This document shows, one piece after another, positions 32,038-41,069 of a stretch of 64,000 nt of DNA (position 1 is its first letter; every line of letters begins with the position of its first letter). Source of the stretch: an uncultured Actinomycetes bacterium (GTDB lineage: Bacteria > Actinomycetota > Actinomycetes > Mycobacteriales > Mycobacteriaceae). The notes beneath the pieces were generated by a model. The model did no database searches. It was not told where the DNA came from and saw nothing but the letters and a program-made list of their open reading frames with translations. Both the position numbers and the translations under genes were made by a program. The stretch spans positions 1 through 64,000 of the forward strand of contig CAISDL010000062.1 in the NCBI GenBank assembly GCA_903884065.1, in the 5' to 3' direction.

Positions 32038-32433
32038 GGCCGCGGCCACCGGCGGACTCAGGCCCACACCGTGTCCGGTATCGGACACGTCGACGGTGAC
32101 CACCACGATCGAGTCGGGCGCCCGGCCCAGGACCACAGCCAGTTCATGGGCTTGCTTGAGGCCCAGCTCGTGCGAGCTGACCGGCGGCCGATCGACGAAA
32201 TCGCCGATTCCGCAGTGCCGTACCCGGCCGGGCGTCCCGCCGGCGGCGGCGTCGACCACGATGGCCAGTCCGGTCCCGTCCCAGGCGTCGAGGATCGCGG
32301 TCGTCTCGGCCGCACAGTGCACGACCCGCACCCCGGGCAGTCGCAGTGCCTCGACCGCGGCCGCCACCGCCGGACCGACGCCGTCGTCGCGGCGGTAGGT
32401 GTTGCCCACCCCGATGACCACGGCGGCGGTCAA
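31975..32433 (-). CDS. Hydrogenase maturation protease
   Basis: A 152-aa endopeptidase of the HyaD/HybD type that trims the C-terminus of the [NiFe] large subunit after Ni insertion. Seen: VIGVGNTYRRDDGVGPAVA at the start with the Asp that binds Ni, IVVDAAAGG, and SSHELGLKQAHELAVVLG with the His. The TTG start at 32433 overlaps the hyhL stop (TTGA). It is the last gene of the operon; its 3' end overlaps the amidotransferase gene by 63 bases, tail to tail. Confidence 0.88.
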   Translation of the reverse strand: MTAAVVIGVGNTYRRDDGVGPAVAAAVEALRLPGVRVVHCAAETTAILDAWDGTGLAIVVDAAAGGTPGRVRHCGIGDFVDRPPVSSHELGLKQAHELAVVLGRAPDSIVVVTVDVSDTGHGVGLSPPVAAALPEAVRVVAEQTDKARDQQP

Positions 32434-33731
32434 CGCCGATTCACCGTCACGGTCAGGAAGTGGGTGGCACACGAGATGCAGGGGTCGTAGTTGCGGATGG
32501 CCCGTTCGCACAGGGTCGTCAGCGCGGCGTCGTCGAGGTCGACCCCGGCCGCCACCACCTTTCTCAGATCGGCTTCGATGGCCGCCTGATTCTGCGACGT
32601 CGGCGGAACGATCAGCGCCGCGGCGATCCGGCCGGACTCGTCGATCTCGTAACGGTGGTAGAGCAGGCCACGGGGTGCCTCGCTCCAGCCGTGCCCGACT
32701 CCGGGCCGCGGTTCGACCTCGACGTAGGAGCGCGCCGGGCGCTCGTAGGAATCGATGATGCGCAGCGCCTCCTCGACGGCGTAGACCGTCTCGACGGCGC
32801 GAACCACGATGCTGCGGAACGGGTTCCGGCATTCAGTGCCCATGCCCGCAGCGGCGGCCGCCTCCTTGGCCAGTGGGGACAGCATGTCGTGATTGAGGCT
32901 GTAGCGAGCCATCGGACCGGTGAGGTGCGGACGGCCGTCCAGGGTGGCGTGCAGTGCGGTGGAGTGCGCCACATGGGTTTCCCGGACGTGGTCGCCGAAC
33001 TCCGCGATCGGGAACGCCGGCCCGTCACTGCGGACGATCTCCCCGCCCTCCAGCGCGTAACGCTCGCCGGTCAGCGCCAAGAACTCGTGGTCGATCCTCA
33101 GGTCGGGAAAGTCGAAACCGGCCACCCAGGTGACCGTGGCCAGGGCGTCATCGAGGGCGTGGCGCAACTGCTCGGCCAGCGGTGCGAGGTCGGCTTTGGT
33201 CGGCGTCGAGTAGAAGCCGCCGACCCGGACGTTGACCGGATGGATCGCCCGGCCGCCGACGACCTCCTGGAGTCGGTTGCCCGACTTCTTCAGCGCCAGG
33301 CCGCGTTCGACGGCCTCCCGATGATCCCGCGCCACGGCGATCACATCCGGCGCCCCGAGGAAGTCCGGCGCGTGCAGCATGTACATGTGCAGGGCGTGGC
33401 TGTGGATCCACTCCCCGCAGTACAGCAGACGGCGCAACGCGACGAGTTCGTCGGGCAGCGTCACCCCGCAGGCGTCCTCGATCGCATTGCACGCGCTGGT
33501 CTGATACGCAACCGGGCAGATGCCGCAGATCCGCGCGGTGATGTCCGGCGGCTCGGTGTAGGCCCGGCCGCGCAGGAATGCCTCGAAGAACCGCGGCGGT
33601 TCGTAGATGTTGAGCTCGACGACTTCGGGAACACCATCGCGCAGTTCGACATTGAGCGCACCCTCGCCCTCGACGCGGGTCAGGGCGCCGACCCGCAGGG
33701 TGCGGGTGGCCCTGGCGTCCGGTCCCGTCAT
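32430..33731 (-). CDS. hyhL: [NiFe]-hydrogenase large subunit, group 3b type
   Basis: Catalytic subunit that oxidises or makes H2 at a Ni-Fe site. Seen: 433 aa. N-terminal Cys pair RICGICP (67-73) and C-terminal pair DPCISCATH (416-424) carry the four Ni-Fe ligands. Nine residues after H424 are the likely peptide cut by the protease gene downstream. Length and the partner genes fit the cytoplasmic NAD(P)-linked group 3b, called Hyh in M. smegmatis. The ATG overlaps the small-subunit stop (ATGA). Confidence 0.93.
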   Translation of the reverse strand: MTGPDARATRTLRVGALTRVEGEGALNVELRDGVPEVVELNIYEPPRFFEAFLRGRAYTEPPDITARICGICPVAYQTSACNAIEDACGVTLPDELVALRRLLYCGEWIHSHALHMYMLHAPDFLGAPDVIAVARDHREAVERGLALKKSGNRLQEVVGGRAIHPVNVRVGGFYSTPTKADLAPLAEQLRHALDDALATVTWVAGFDFPDLRIDHEFLALTGERYALEGGEIVRSDGPAFPIAEFGDHVRETHVAHSTALHATLDGRPHLTGPMARYSLNHDMLSPLAKEAAAAAGMGTECRNPFRSIVVRAVETVYAVEEALRIIDSYERPARSYVEVEPRPGVGHGWSEAPRGLLYHRYEIDESGRIAAALIVPPTSQNQAAIEADLRKVVAAGVDLDDAALTTLCERAIRNYDPCISCATHFLTVTVNRR

Positions 33732-34522
33732 TCGCCGTTCCGTTCGGCGGTGAACTGGGTGACGTTGAAGGTGTCGAAAACCCGGTCGACGTCGCCGCCG
33801 GACATCCCGTCGCGATGCAGCAACGGGATCATCGCGCCCATATTGGGCGTGGCCGCTGGACCGAAGCACCCGTAGCAGCCGCGGTGGTGGCGCGGGCACA
33901 GCGCCCCGCAGCCGGCGTGGGTCACCGGTCCGAGGCAGGCGATGCCCTCGGCGACCGTCACACAGGTGACTCCGGATCGCTTGCATTCCGTGCACACCGT
34001 CGCCGCGGGCAGCCGCGGTTTGCGTCCGACCAGCAGTGCCGCCAGGGTGTCGAGCAGCTGACCGCGGTCGATCGGACAACCGCGCAACTCGTAGTCGACC
34101 GTCACGTGGGCGGACGCCGGTGTGGAGGTGGCCAGGGTGGAGATGTACTCGGGGTGGGCGTAGACGACCGAGGTGTACTCGGCGACGTCGGCGAAGTTGC
34201 GCAGCGCCTGGATGCCGCCGGCGGTGGCGCAGGCACCGATCGCCACGAGAACGCCTGACTGCGCGCGGATTTCGCGGATCCGCTGCTCGTCGTGTGCGGT
34301 GGTGATCGACCCCTCCACCAGCGACACGTCATAGGGTCCGCCGACCATCGCACTGGAGGCCTCGGCGAATGTCGCGATCTGCACCTGCTCGGCGAGCAGC
34401 AGCAGTTCGTCCTCGCAATCGAGCAGGGTCAACTGGCAGCCGTCGCAGGAGGCGAACTTCCACACCGCCAGGCTGGGAGGGGAATCATTCCCCGGTCGCT
34501 GCGCTCCTGCCCGCCGGGTCAC
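33728..34522 (-). CDS. hyhS: [NiFe]-hydrogenase small subunit, group 3b type
   Basis: Electron-transfer subunit bringing electrons from the Ni-Fe site through Fe-S clusters. Seen: 264 aa, proximal-cluster Cys in [12 protein letters not shown] (C26, C29) with GACATAGG and LRGCPID, then a Cys-rich tail [28 protein letters not shown] and GCYGCFGP for further clusters. There is no Tat signal, fitting a cytoplasmic enzyme. The GTG start overlaps the hyhG stop (GTGA). Confidence 0.92.
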   Translation of the reverse strand: MTRRAGAQRPGNDSPPSLAVWKFASCDGCQLTLLDCEDELLLLAEQVQIATFAEASSAMVGGPYDVSLVEGSITTAHDEQRIREIRAQSGVLVAIGACATAGGIQALRNFADVAEYTSVVYAHPEYISTLATSTPASAHVTVDYELRGCPIDRGQLLDTLAALLVGRKPRLPAATVCTECKRSGVTCVTVAEGIACLGPVTHAGCGALCPRHHRGCYGCFGPAATPNMGAMIPLLHRDGMSGGDVDRVFDTFNVTQFTAERNGE

Positions 34523-35367
34523 AGTTCCCCGACTTCCAGCAGGGGCCGGGCGACGTCATAGCCCACCACCGGCCCGTCGCGGCACAACAGCAGCGGACCG
34601 AGTTGGCAGTGCCCGCACCACCCGACGCCGCACTGCATGTTGCGCTCCAGGGATACCCGGATGTCGGGCTCGGCCAGGCCCTTGGCGATCAGAGCCTGCG
34701 CGCCGAAGCGCATCATCGGCTCCGGCCCGCACAGGAACGCGGTGGTGCGATCGGGTTGCAGGCTCAGCCGGCGCAGCGGCTCGGTGACGAGACCGGTCTC
34801 CCCCGGCCAGCCCTGGACCGGCACGTCCACGGTCACATGGGTCTCCAGCCGCGCATCAGCCTGCCACTCAGCAAGTTCCGCGGTGTAGAGGAAGTCCCGG
34901 GAGCTGCGCGCCCCGGTGATGACAATGACCCGACCGTACTGGTGACGGGCCGCCAGGGCCCCGAGCACAACCGGCCGCAGCGGCGCCAGTCCGACACCAC
35001 CGGCCACGATCACCAGATCCCGGCCCACCGCCTCCGCCAGCCCCCAACTGGTTCCGAACGGTCCGCGCGCGCCCACCGTCGAACCGGGTTGAGCGCCGCA
35101 CAACGCGGCACTGACCGCACCCACCGACCGGATGGTGTGGGTCAGCGTGCCGTCGGCGTTGATCCCGCTGGTGGAGATCGCCACCTCGCCGACGCCGAAG
35201 GCGTAGAGCATCATGAACTCGCCGGGCAATGCATTCGGCAACACCGCATCCACCGGCTCAAGGTGCAGGGTCACCGAGTCGGCGTTCTCGACCGCCCGCG
35301 AGAGCACCCGGTAGGGCACCGGCGCCATGGCTGCGGTCGCGGCCCGTCCGGTCAGCGTCTCAGTCAT
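34519..35367 (-). CDS. hyhG: Hydrogenase gamma subunit: FAD/NAD(P)-binding ferredoxin-reductase type
   Basis: A 282-aa flavoprotein that exchanges electrons with NAD(P)H. Seen: a flavin barrel with [21 protein letters not shown], the NAD site [16 protein letters not shown], a [14 protein letters not shown] region, and C-terminal 2Fe-2S Cys in [19 protein letters not shown]. This resembles HydG of archaeal sulfhydrogenases and PyrK. Its start overlaps the hyhB stop region by 8 bases. Confidence 0.92.
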   Translation of the reverse strand: MTETLTGRAATAAMAPVPYRVLSRAVENADSVTLHLEPVDAVLPNALPGEFMMLYAFGVGEVAISTSGINADGTLTHTIRSVGAVSAALCGAQPGSTVGARGPFGTSWGLAEAVGRDLVIVAGGVGLAPLRPVVLGALAARHQYGRVIVITGARSSRDFLYTAELAEWQADARLETHVTVDVPVQGWPGETGLVTEPLRRLSLQPDRTTAFLCGPEPMMRFGAQALIAKGLAEPDIRVSLERNMQCGVGWCGHCQLGPLLLCRDGPVVGYDVARPLLEVGEL

Positions 35368-36523
35368 CGTCGCGCTCCCGGGCGACTGCAGGTATCTCTT
35401 CGGAGTGATCGCTTGCGCACACTCCCATCCCTTCGGAGTGCTCGCTTGCGAACACTCCCATCTCTTCGGTGATGTCGATCCCGGTGGGGCACCAGGCGAT
35501 ACAGCGTCCGCAACCCACGCACCCGGAGCTGCCGAACTGGTTGTGCCAGCTGCTCAGCTTGTGGGTCAGCCAGTGCCGGTACCGGGACGGACCCGATGTC
35601 CGGACCGGACCTTCGTGGACGAAGGTGAAGTCGAGTTCGAAGCAGGATGCCCACTCCATCCACCGCTCGGCATGACTACCGGTGAGATCGGTGACGTCGG
35701 TGGTGCTGGTGCAGAAGCAGGTGGGACAGACCATCGTGCAGTTGCCGCAGGTCAGGCAGCGGCTCGCGACATCGTTCCAGTGCGTCGACTCCCGTGAGTC
35801 GACGAGCAGCTGGCGCAGATCCCCCGCCGGCATCTGGCGCCCCATATGCGTTGCCGCCGAGGCGATCTCGGCGTCGGCGGCGGTCTTCTCGGCGTGCTCG
35901 GGGGGCCGGTGCGGGATGGCGGCGAGCAGCTCCGCGCCCTCATCGCTGGCGGCTTCGACGAGATAGGTCAGCGATTCGCCGTCGACACGCTCGGTCAACA
36001 CCAGGTCATAACCCGGCCCGCAGCGAGGGCCCGTCCCCATCGAGGAGCAGAAGCACAGCCCGCCCGGTTCCGTGCAGTTCACACCGATGATGAAGGCGCC
36101 GTCGCGGCGGCCTGCGTAGGCCCCGTCCGGGTGGGCGCCGCCGGCCAGCACGCGGTCCAGCACGCCGATGGCAGCCAGGTCGCAGCCGCGAACCCCGAGG
36201 AACGCGTAACGCGGTTCGGCGGTGGCAGGGGTGGCCTCCGACGACCACACCTGCTGGCGTTGCGGGTGCAGGAACTGCTTCCACGACTGGGGGCCCGCAG
36301 AGTGTCCGAACGCCGCCCGGTCCGCCCGCGCCCGCACTCGGTAGGTTCCCGGCGCGGTGTCGACGCCCCACCCGTGCGGCAGGTCGTCGGCGCCGTCGAT
36401 CTCGGCCAGCACGATCGCGTTGTCCCGCAGTGTCGGTCCGACCACCCGGTAGCCGCGCGCCGCCAAGGCGCGGATCAACTCATCCAAGCCGGCGGTGTCG
36501 ATTACCCCGTCGGCAGGATGCAT
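35360..36523 (-). CDS. hyhB: Hydrogenase beta subunit: 4Fe-4S electron-transfer protein
   Basis: A 387-aa iron-sulfur protein of the HydB type, first gene of the operon. Seen: a central region with GLCFCSSMGTGPRCG, then two ferredoxin-like sets, CLTCGNCTMVCPTCFC and CVGCGRCIAWCPTG. The last about 35 residues hold a tandem 11-aa repeat (EMGVFASEHSE, GMGVCASDHSE) from a 33-bp DNA repeat and look like an inserted extension, not part of the family fold. The ATG is 60 bases downstream of the epimerase stop, so a promoter must lie in or beyond that gap. Confidence 0.9.
   Translation of the reverse strand: MHPADGVIDTAGLDELIRALAARGYRVVGPTLRDNAIVLAEIDGADDLPHGWGVDTAPGTYRVRARADRAAFGHSAGPQSWKQFLHPQRQQVWSSEATPATAEPRYAFLGVRGCDLAAIGVLDRVLAGGAHPDGAYAGRRDGAFIIGVNCTEPGGLCFCSSMGTGPRCGPGYDLVLTERVDGESLTYLVEAASDEGAELLAAIPHRPPEHAEKTAADAEIASAATHMGRQMPAGDLRQLLVDSRESTHWNDVASRCLTCGNCTMVCPTCFCTSTTDVTDLTGSHAERWMEWASCFELDFTFVHEGPVRTSGPSRYRHWLTHKLSSWHNQFGSSGCVGCGRCIAWCPTGIDITEEMGVFASEHSEGMGVCASDHSEEIPAVARERDDD
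35398..35469. repeat. Tandem 33-bp palindromic repeat inside the hyhB 3' end
   Basis: Two copies at 35398-35430 and 35431-35463, then six bases of a third. They differ at a few bases and begin CTTCGGAGTG. Each copy holds an imperfect palindrome, GGAGTGTTCGCAAGCGAGCA-type with 6-bp outer arms GGAGTG/CACTCC and inner CGC/GCG. The element keeps the hyhB frame open and adds residues to the protein. It looks like a small mobile or REP-like element, but dispersal is not testable here. Confidence 0.85.
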
Positions 36524-36583
36524 GGGTACATCGTGCCCGAAACCCGCCGACGTGCGCGCGGGGACAAAGTCATCAAAACCCGG

Positions 36584-37951
36584 CTACCGCACACCTTGGG
36601 CAGGGTCATGGCCCAATTGGTGACCGAGGGCATCGGAGATGGAGGGCTGGCGGAACCGGTGCCCCAGAACGGCCAGCGCTGCCGGTTCGACCCGCTGATT
36701 GGCCTCCGCGAGTTCTCTGGCCCCCTGCTTGCCCAGCAGTATCCGCGGTCCGATGGAGGGAACGGGCACCCACGCCGGCCTGTGCAGCGTCTTGGCCAGG
36801 GCGGCGGTGTACTCGGTGTTGCGCACGGAGTTCGGCGCGACGGCGTTGACCGGCCCGGACAGCCGGGAGTCGTAGAGGGCGCGGTAGTAGACGTCGAGCA
36901 GGTCATCGATACCGATCCAGGACAGCCACTGCCGTCCGCTGCCTAGTCGGCCACCCAAGCCGGCCGCGAAGAGTGGGCGCAGCAGTTTGAGCGTCCCGCC
37001 GTCGGCGGCCTGCACGATGCCGGTGCGCACGGTCACCACCCGCGCTCCACCGTCGCTGGCCGGGGCGGCGGCGGCTTCCCAGTCGGCCACCACGTCGGCC
37101 AGGAAGCCGTCTCCGCGGGAGCTGCGCTCGTCGAGCAGTTCCTCACCGCGGTCGTATCCGTAGAAGCCGATCGCCGACGCACTGACGAAGGCCCGCAGGT
37201 CGGCGGTCGCGGCGGCGACCTCGGCCAGGCGGCGGGTCGGTTCGATACGGGAGTCCCGGATGGCGCGCCGGTGTGCTTCGGTGAACCGGCCGGCGATCGA
37301 CTCCCCCGCCAGGTGCACGACGGCATCGACGCCGTCGAGTAGATCGCCAGCGGGATTGTCGGGGTCCCAACGTCTTTCGTCGGCGCCCACGGGATCGCGG
37401 CGGACCAGCCGGATCACCCGGTGGCCGCCGGTGGACAGGAAGGCGGCCAGTGCGGTGCCGACCAGACCGGAGGCTCCCGTCATCGCCACGACCATCGGCC
37501 CCGCCCCCGCCTGTGCCGCGTCGCGGTGGGCGGCGAGATCCTCGGCGACCTGACGATGCCGGTAGGCGAAGGTGGAACGCAGGGCGCCCCCCGGCACGGT
37601 GGTGTCGACCTCGTCGTGCATCCGGGTGCGCCCCGCACCGGCGTCACTGAACCGGTGAGTGTGTCGCCACCAGCCGATCAATCGCGGTGGCAGGGTCATC
37701 AGCCCGTCGGAGGACAGGACGTCGACGAACTGGCGCGGGGGGTCGTAGCCGGCCGGGTCATGCCGGGCGATCCAGCGCAGTCCGCCGGGCAGGCCGAGGA
37801 TCGCCCGGCCGTCGGCGAGCGACTCCGTCTCCTTGACGATGCGCATGGGCTGCCAGGGCGGAACCAGTCGCCGCATGGCGCCCGGTCGGGTATGCCACGC
37901 CCACACCTCATCGAGTGGGTGATCGACGATGCTGGAGTATTGGATACCCAT
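36584..37951 (-). CDS. TIGR01777-family epimerase with N-terminal SRPBCC domain
   Basis: A 455-aa fusion. Seen: an N-terminal SRPBCC/START-like part (about 1-145, start QYSSIVDHPLDEVWAWHTRPG), then an extended SDR with the NAD site MTGASGLVGTALAAFL, RRWDPDN, VHLAGESIAGRF, and the SASAIGFYGY/E motif, closing with a DUF1731 region (LLGKQGARELAEANQRVEP). Family members include cell-division inhibitor SulA-annotated proteins, but the true role is unclear. It is directly upstream of the hydrogenase operon. Confidence 0.88.
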   Translation of the reverse strand: MGIQYSSIVDHPLDEVWAWHTRPGAMRRLVPPWQPMRIVKETESLADGRAILGLPGGLRWIARHDPAGYDPPRQFVDVLSSDGLMTLPPRLIGWWRHTHRFSDAGAGRTRMHDEVDTTVPGGALRSTFAYRHRQVAEDLAAHRDAAQAGAGPMVVAMTGASGLVGTALAAFLSTGGHRVIRLVRRDPVGADERRWDPDNPAGDLLDGVDAVVHLAGESIAGRFTEAHRRAIRDSRIEPTRRLAEVAAATADLRAFVSASAIGFYGYDRGEELLDERSSRGDGFLADVVADWEAAAAPASDGGARVVTVRTGIVQAADGGTLKLLRPLFAAGLGGRLGSGRQWLSWIGIDDLLDVYYRALYDSRLSGPVNAVAPNSVRNTEYTAALAKTLHRPAWVPVPSIGPRILLGKQGARELAEANQRVEPAALAVLGHRFRQPSISDALGHQLGHDPAQGVR

Positions 37952-37972
37952 GAACCCCTCAGAGCTGTTGGA

Positions 37973-38902
37973 TCAACGCTCGCTGCCGGGCTCGTGTCGC
38001 TCGGCCGAGCCGCCGGATTCGGCGTCGTCGATCTCTTCAGCGTAGATCACGGTGGTGGAGGATCCGTCGGCGTAGGTATCGGCGGCCGCGTCATCGACCA
38101 CGACGGTGTCGGACTCGTCGACCACGACGGTGTCGGACTCGTCGACCACGACGGTGTCGGACTCGTCGACCACGACGGTGTCGGACTCGTCGACCACGAC
38201 GGTGTCGGACTCGTCGGCGCTGATGACCACATATGACTCTGTCACCGTGGATGTTTCGTCGGTGTAGGGCTCGCCCGCGTAGATGACGGTGGTTGAAGCG
38301 TCGGTGTACGGCTGCGTGAAGGACTCGGAGTGCGACTCCGAGGTCGTCGTTCCGGGGTCGGCGATCAGGTCGTCGGCGGCGACGATGTGCAGAGCCGCCT
38401 CCTCCGCGGACACCGGATACACCGGTTCGTCGTCGCTCGGGAGATCATCGTCAGGCTCGTCCGAGATCACCTCGTCGGGGTGGTCTTCGGCGACCTCAAG
38501 ATCGTCGAAGTCCGGATAGTCCGCGAGGTCACCGTCGACATCGGGCTCGTCGGCATCTCCGGCATATTCGGCATATTCGACGACGCCGGACTCGTCGTCG
38601 GCAGCGAACTCATCACGGTCAGCGTCGACGACGGCGGCGCCGGACTCGATGACCGCAGTGGTTTCGACGGGTTTGATCACCTCGGTGGCAACGACCGGCG
38701 CGATGACCTCGGTACGGTCCGGCGCCAGGGTGGCCGGCGCCGCCTCCCGGTGGCGGTCGCGGACCGCGTCGACGATGAGCAGCAGAACCCCCAGGGCGCT
38801 GAAACCGATGCAGACCCAGGCGATCATCTCGTTGCTGGTGACCACTGCGGTCACCAACGCGGCGAGGCTGACCACCGCCAGCACCAGCGCGACGATCAGC
38901 AT
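37973..38902 (-). CDS. Membrane protein with acidic repeat tail, downstream of wag31
   Basis: A 309-aa protein. Seen: two membrane segments at the N-terminus (about 2-22 and 28-46), then a basic turn DRHREA, then a tail of about 250 residues very rich in Asp, Glu, Ser, Thr and Val. Within it the octapeptide ESDTVVVD occurs five times, with further repeats such as TTVIYAGEPYTDE and TTVIYAEE. M. tuberculosis Rv2144c, at this place, is a short two-TM protein, so the tail is a large addition. It is 64 bases from the wag31 stop and may be cotranscribed. Confidence 0.78.
   Translation of the reverse strand: MLIVALVLAVVSLAALVTAVVTSNEMIAWVCIGFSALGVLLLIVDAVRDRHREAAPATLAPDRTEVIAPVVATEVIKPVETTAVIESGAAVVDADRDEFAADDESGVVEYAEYAGDADEPDVDGDLADYPDFDDLEVAEDHPDEVISDEPDDDLPSDDEPVYPVSAEEAALHIVAADDLIADPGTTTSESHSESFTQPYTDASTTVIYAGEPYTDETSTVTESYVVISADESDTVVVDESDTVVVDESDTVVVDESDTVVVDESDTVVVDDAAADTYADGSSTTVIYAEEIDDAESGGSAERHEPGSER
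38095..38214. repeat. 24-bp tandem repeat, five copies, in the acidic-tail gene
   Basis: Five near-perfect copies of a 24-bp unit beginning CGACCACGACGGTGTCGGAC, each encoding ESDTVVVD on the minus strand. The array has no spacers, so it is not CRISPR. A multiple of three keeps the frame whatever the copy number, so length can vary without breaking the gene. Confidence 0.92.
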
Positions 38903-38966
38903 CGGCCCGACTCCAGCGGGGTCGGGTTCCCGTCGGCGCCCACCAGCGGATCCCTAGCCGGCACCC

Positions 38967-39728
38967 CTACTGGTACGTCGTGTACGTGACGTCGCCGGCG
39001 TCGGCGGGAGCAGCCGAGCCGCGCTGGCCCAACTCCTCGAGCTGGGATTCCAGGTAGGTCTTCAACCGGGTGCGGTACTCGCGCTCAAATGTGCGCAGCT
39101 GCTCGAGGCGACCTTCCAGGAAGGTGCGCTGCTGGTTGATGGTGCCCATCACCTCGGTGTGCTTGCGCTCCGCGTCCGCCTGCAGGATGTCGGACTTCTC
39201 CTGGGCCTGCCGAAGCTGCGCCTCGGAACGGACGGCGGCGTCGTTGAGCATGGCGTCGGCACGCTGCCTGGCCTCGTTGACCGTGGTCTCGGCGATGTAG
39301 CGCGCCTCGGAGACCATCTGGTCGGCGCTGGCCTGCGCGTCGCCGAGGATCTTGTCAGCTTCGGTGCGGGCGTTGGAGGTGAGCCGGTCCGCGGTGTCCT
39401 GAGCGAGGCCGAGGACCCGGGCGGCCTTGAGCGCCTGGTCGTCGGAAATCCCCTCCTCGACGACGGTGACCGTCTGAACCACCGGGATGGGCTCCGGCTG
39501 GTACATCGGAATCGCCTGTGTCTGAACCACTCCGGAGCGGGCCGAGACCAACTCGGTGTCGAGTTCGCTGACCCGTTGGCGCAGATCGGCGTTCTCCTCG
39601 ATGAGCCGCGAAAGCTCGGTCTCAATCAGATCGAGGAAGGCATCGACCTCGTCCTCGTTGTAGCCACGCTTGCCGATGGGCGGCTTACTGAACGCCACAT
39701 TGTGCACGTCGGCCGGTGTCAGTGGCAT
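38967..39728 (-). CDS. wag31: DivIVA homologue Wag31 (antigen 84)
   Basis: Coiled-coil scaffold at the cell pole that directs polar growth and wall synthesis. Seen: 253 aa. The DivIVA N-terminal membrane-binding domain [20 protein letters not shown] with DEVDAFLD, a variable linker with [16 protein letters not shown], then a long coiled coil (about 130-235). The Thr phosphorylated by PknA/B in M. tuberculosis falls in the linker; a suitable Thr is in VVQTQ. The ATG at 39728 is chosen by the family start. It is 174 bases after the YggT gene, so it may have its own promoter. Confidence 0.96.
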   Translation of the reverse strand: MPLTPADVHNVAFSKPPIGKRGYNEDEVDAFLDLIETELSRLIEENADLRQRVSELDTELVSARSGVVQTQAIPMYQPEPIPVVQTVTVVEEGISDDQALKAARVLGLAQDTADRLTSNARTEADKILGDAQASADQMVSEARYIAETTVNEARQRADAMLNDAAVRSEAQLRQAQEKSDILQADAERKHTEVMGTINQQRTFLEGRLEQLRTFEREYRTRLKTYLESQLEELGQRGSAAPADAGDVTYTTYQ

Positions 39729-39902
39729 TGTCTGCCCCTTCCGATCTGGGACGGCGGCATGAGCCGCGCTGGAGTGAAGAACGCGTTCCGGGTCGATCCG
39801 TACTGTAACTGGCGCCCATCCTGTCACACCAGACCCGCCGGTTGCAGTCACGCCCATGAATTTAAGAGCGATTAACAGACTTTAGAGTCCGACTCCCGAC
39901 CC

Positions 39903-40196
39903 TCACCGGGCCGCCGCCCCCCAGGCAAAAGTCATGCCGAGGTAGGCCAGCAACAGCAGCACCATGATAGAGAAGTCGAGCCTGACCGCACCAATGGTGA
40001 GCTGGGGAATGATGCGTCGGAGCAGTTTCACCGGCGGGTCGGTGACGGTCATGATCACCTCCAGGATCACCACCGTGACACCGCGCGGGTGCCATTCCCG
40101 GCTGAACGACCGGATGAACTCGACGACGATGCGGGCGATCAGCAGCAGCCAGAACAGGAAGAACGCGAAGCCCAGGACCTGGAAGAACACCGCCAC
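39903..40196 (-). CDS. YggT-family membrane protein
   Basis: A 97-aa protein with two hydrophobic segments (about 3-27 and 74-95). Seen: the YggT core MTVTDPPVKLLRRIIPQL. In actinobacteria this gene lies between sepF and wag31 and links to division or osmotic tolerance; no biochemical role is known. ATG at 40196, 102 bases after sepF. Confidence 0.9.
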   Translation of the reverse strand: MAVFFQVLGFAFFLFWLLLIARIVVEFIRSFSREWHPRGVTVVILEVIMTVTDPPVKLLRRIIPQLTIGAVRLDFSIMVLLLLAYLGMTFAWGAAAR

Positions 40197-40298
40197 GTGA
40201 AGCCGGTCTTTCTGTCGATAGTGCTGCCTAAGCCACTGGGAAACCCAGAAGCGCGCCGTCAGCCTACCGATAGCCGACGGCGCGCACCGGTCAGTGGG

Positions 40299-40991
40299 TC
40301 ACTGATAGCTGTAGAAGCCGGCTTCGGCGATCCTGCGGCGCTCCTCGGCGGAGACGTCGACGTCCGCCGGGGCCAACAGGAAAACCTTGGTCGCGACCTT
40401 GTCGAAGGAGCCGCGCAGGGCGAACGCCAGCCCGGCGGCGAAATCGACCAACCTCTTGGCGTCGGCGTTGTCCATCGACACCAGGTCCATGATCACCGGC
40501 TGACCGTCGCGGAAGCGCTCACCGATGGTGCGGGCCTCGTTGTAGTCCTTGGGGCGCAGGGTGGTGATCTTCGACATCGGGCTGCCCTCTTCGAACAGCA
40601 TGGCCATCCGGCGCGGGTCCATCGCCAGTGCACCGCGGGTGGAACCGCGCATGGTGCCGAACCGCGACCGGGGCGGCAGATCGTGCGGACGCTCGAACTC
40701 GCGTGGCCGCAAGCGTGGCTCCTCTGCGTAGCCCACCCGGAATCCTCCGGTGGGCGGATAGTCGGGTTCGCGCTCGTCGTAGTGGTCGCGGTCGTCGTAA
40801 CGCCCGCCGACCCGAACCTCGGGCCGGACGTCGTCGTAGACGTCCTCGGCGAATCGCTCGCCGCGCCGCGAGAATCCCCGACCACGGGGGGCGGCGCCGG
40901 TGTCCCGGTCGTCGTCCTCGTAGTACTCGTCCTCGTAATCATCCATCGGCGCCATGCCGAAGTAGGCCTTGACTTTATGCAGAGTGCTCAT
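40299..40991 (-). CDS. sepF: Cell-division protein SepF
   Basis: Membrane anchor and bundler of FtsZ; essential in mycobacteria, which lack FtsA. Seen: 230 aa, an N-terminal amphipathic helix [13 protein letters not shown], an acidic/Arg-rich linker, and the SepF fold (about 120-225) with [41 protein letters not shown] and [11 protein letters not shown]. It is next to yggS-type and yggT genes. Confidence 0.95.
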   Translation of the reverse strand: MSTLHKVKAYFGMAPMDDYEDEYYEDDDRDTGAAPRGRGFSRRGERFAEDVYDDVRPEVRVGGRYDDRDHYDEREPDYPPTGGFRVGYAEEPRLRPREFERPHDLPPRSRFGTMRGSTRGALAMDPRRMAMLFEEGSPMSKITTLRPKDYNEARTIGERFRDGQPVIMDLVSMDNADAKRLVDFAAGLAFALRGSFDKVATKVFLLAPADVDVSAEERRRIAEAGFYSYQ

Positions 40992-41069
40992 CCGCTGACC
41001 CTTCTGGAGCTGAACTTCACCTGATGTGAAGGCTGGTGACCGTGATGATGTTGTGACTGGAGTGACTAC

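Noticed and set aside
36560-36574. DosR-like palindrome GGGGACAAAGTCATC upstream of hyhB
   Set aside because: Only the half sites resemble the DosR consensus and the spacing is one base short, so it cannot be called, although hypoxic control of this operon is plausible.
38095-38214. CRISPR-like array
   Set aside because: Units of 24 bases abut with no spacers and translate in frame.
39800-39830. Promoter for wag31 (TACAGT with an upstream GTGACA)
   Set aside because: Spacing is 14 bases, too short for a sigma-70-type pair, so not listed as a feature.
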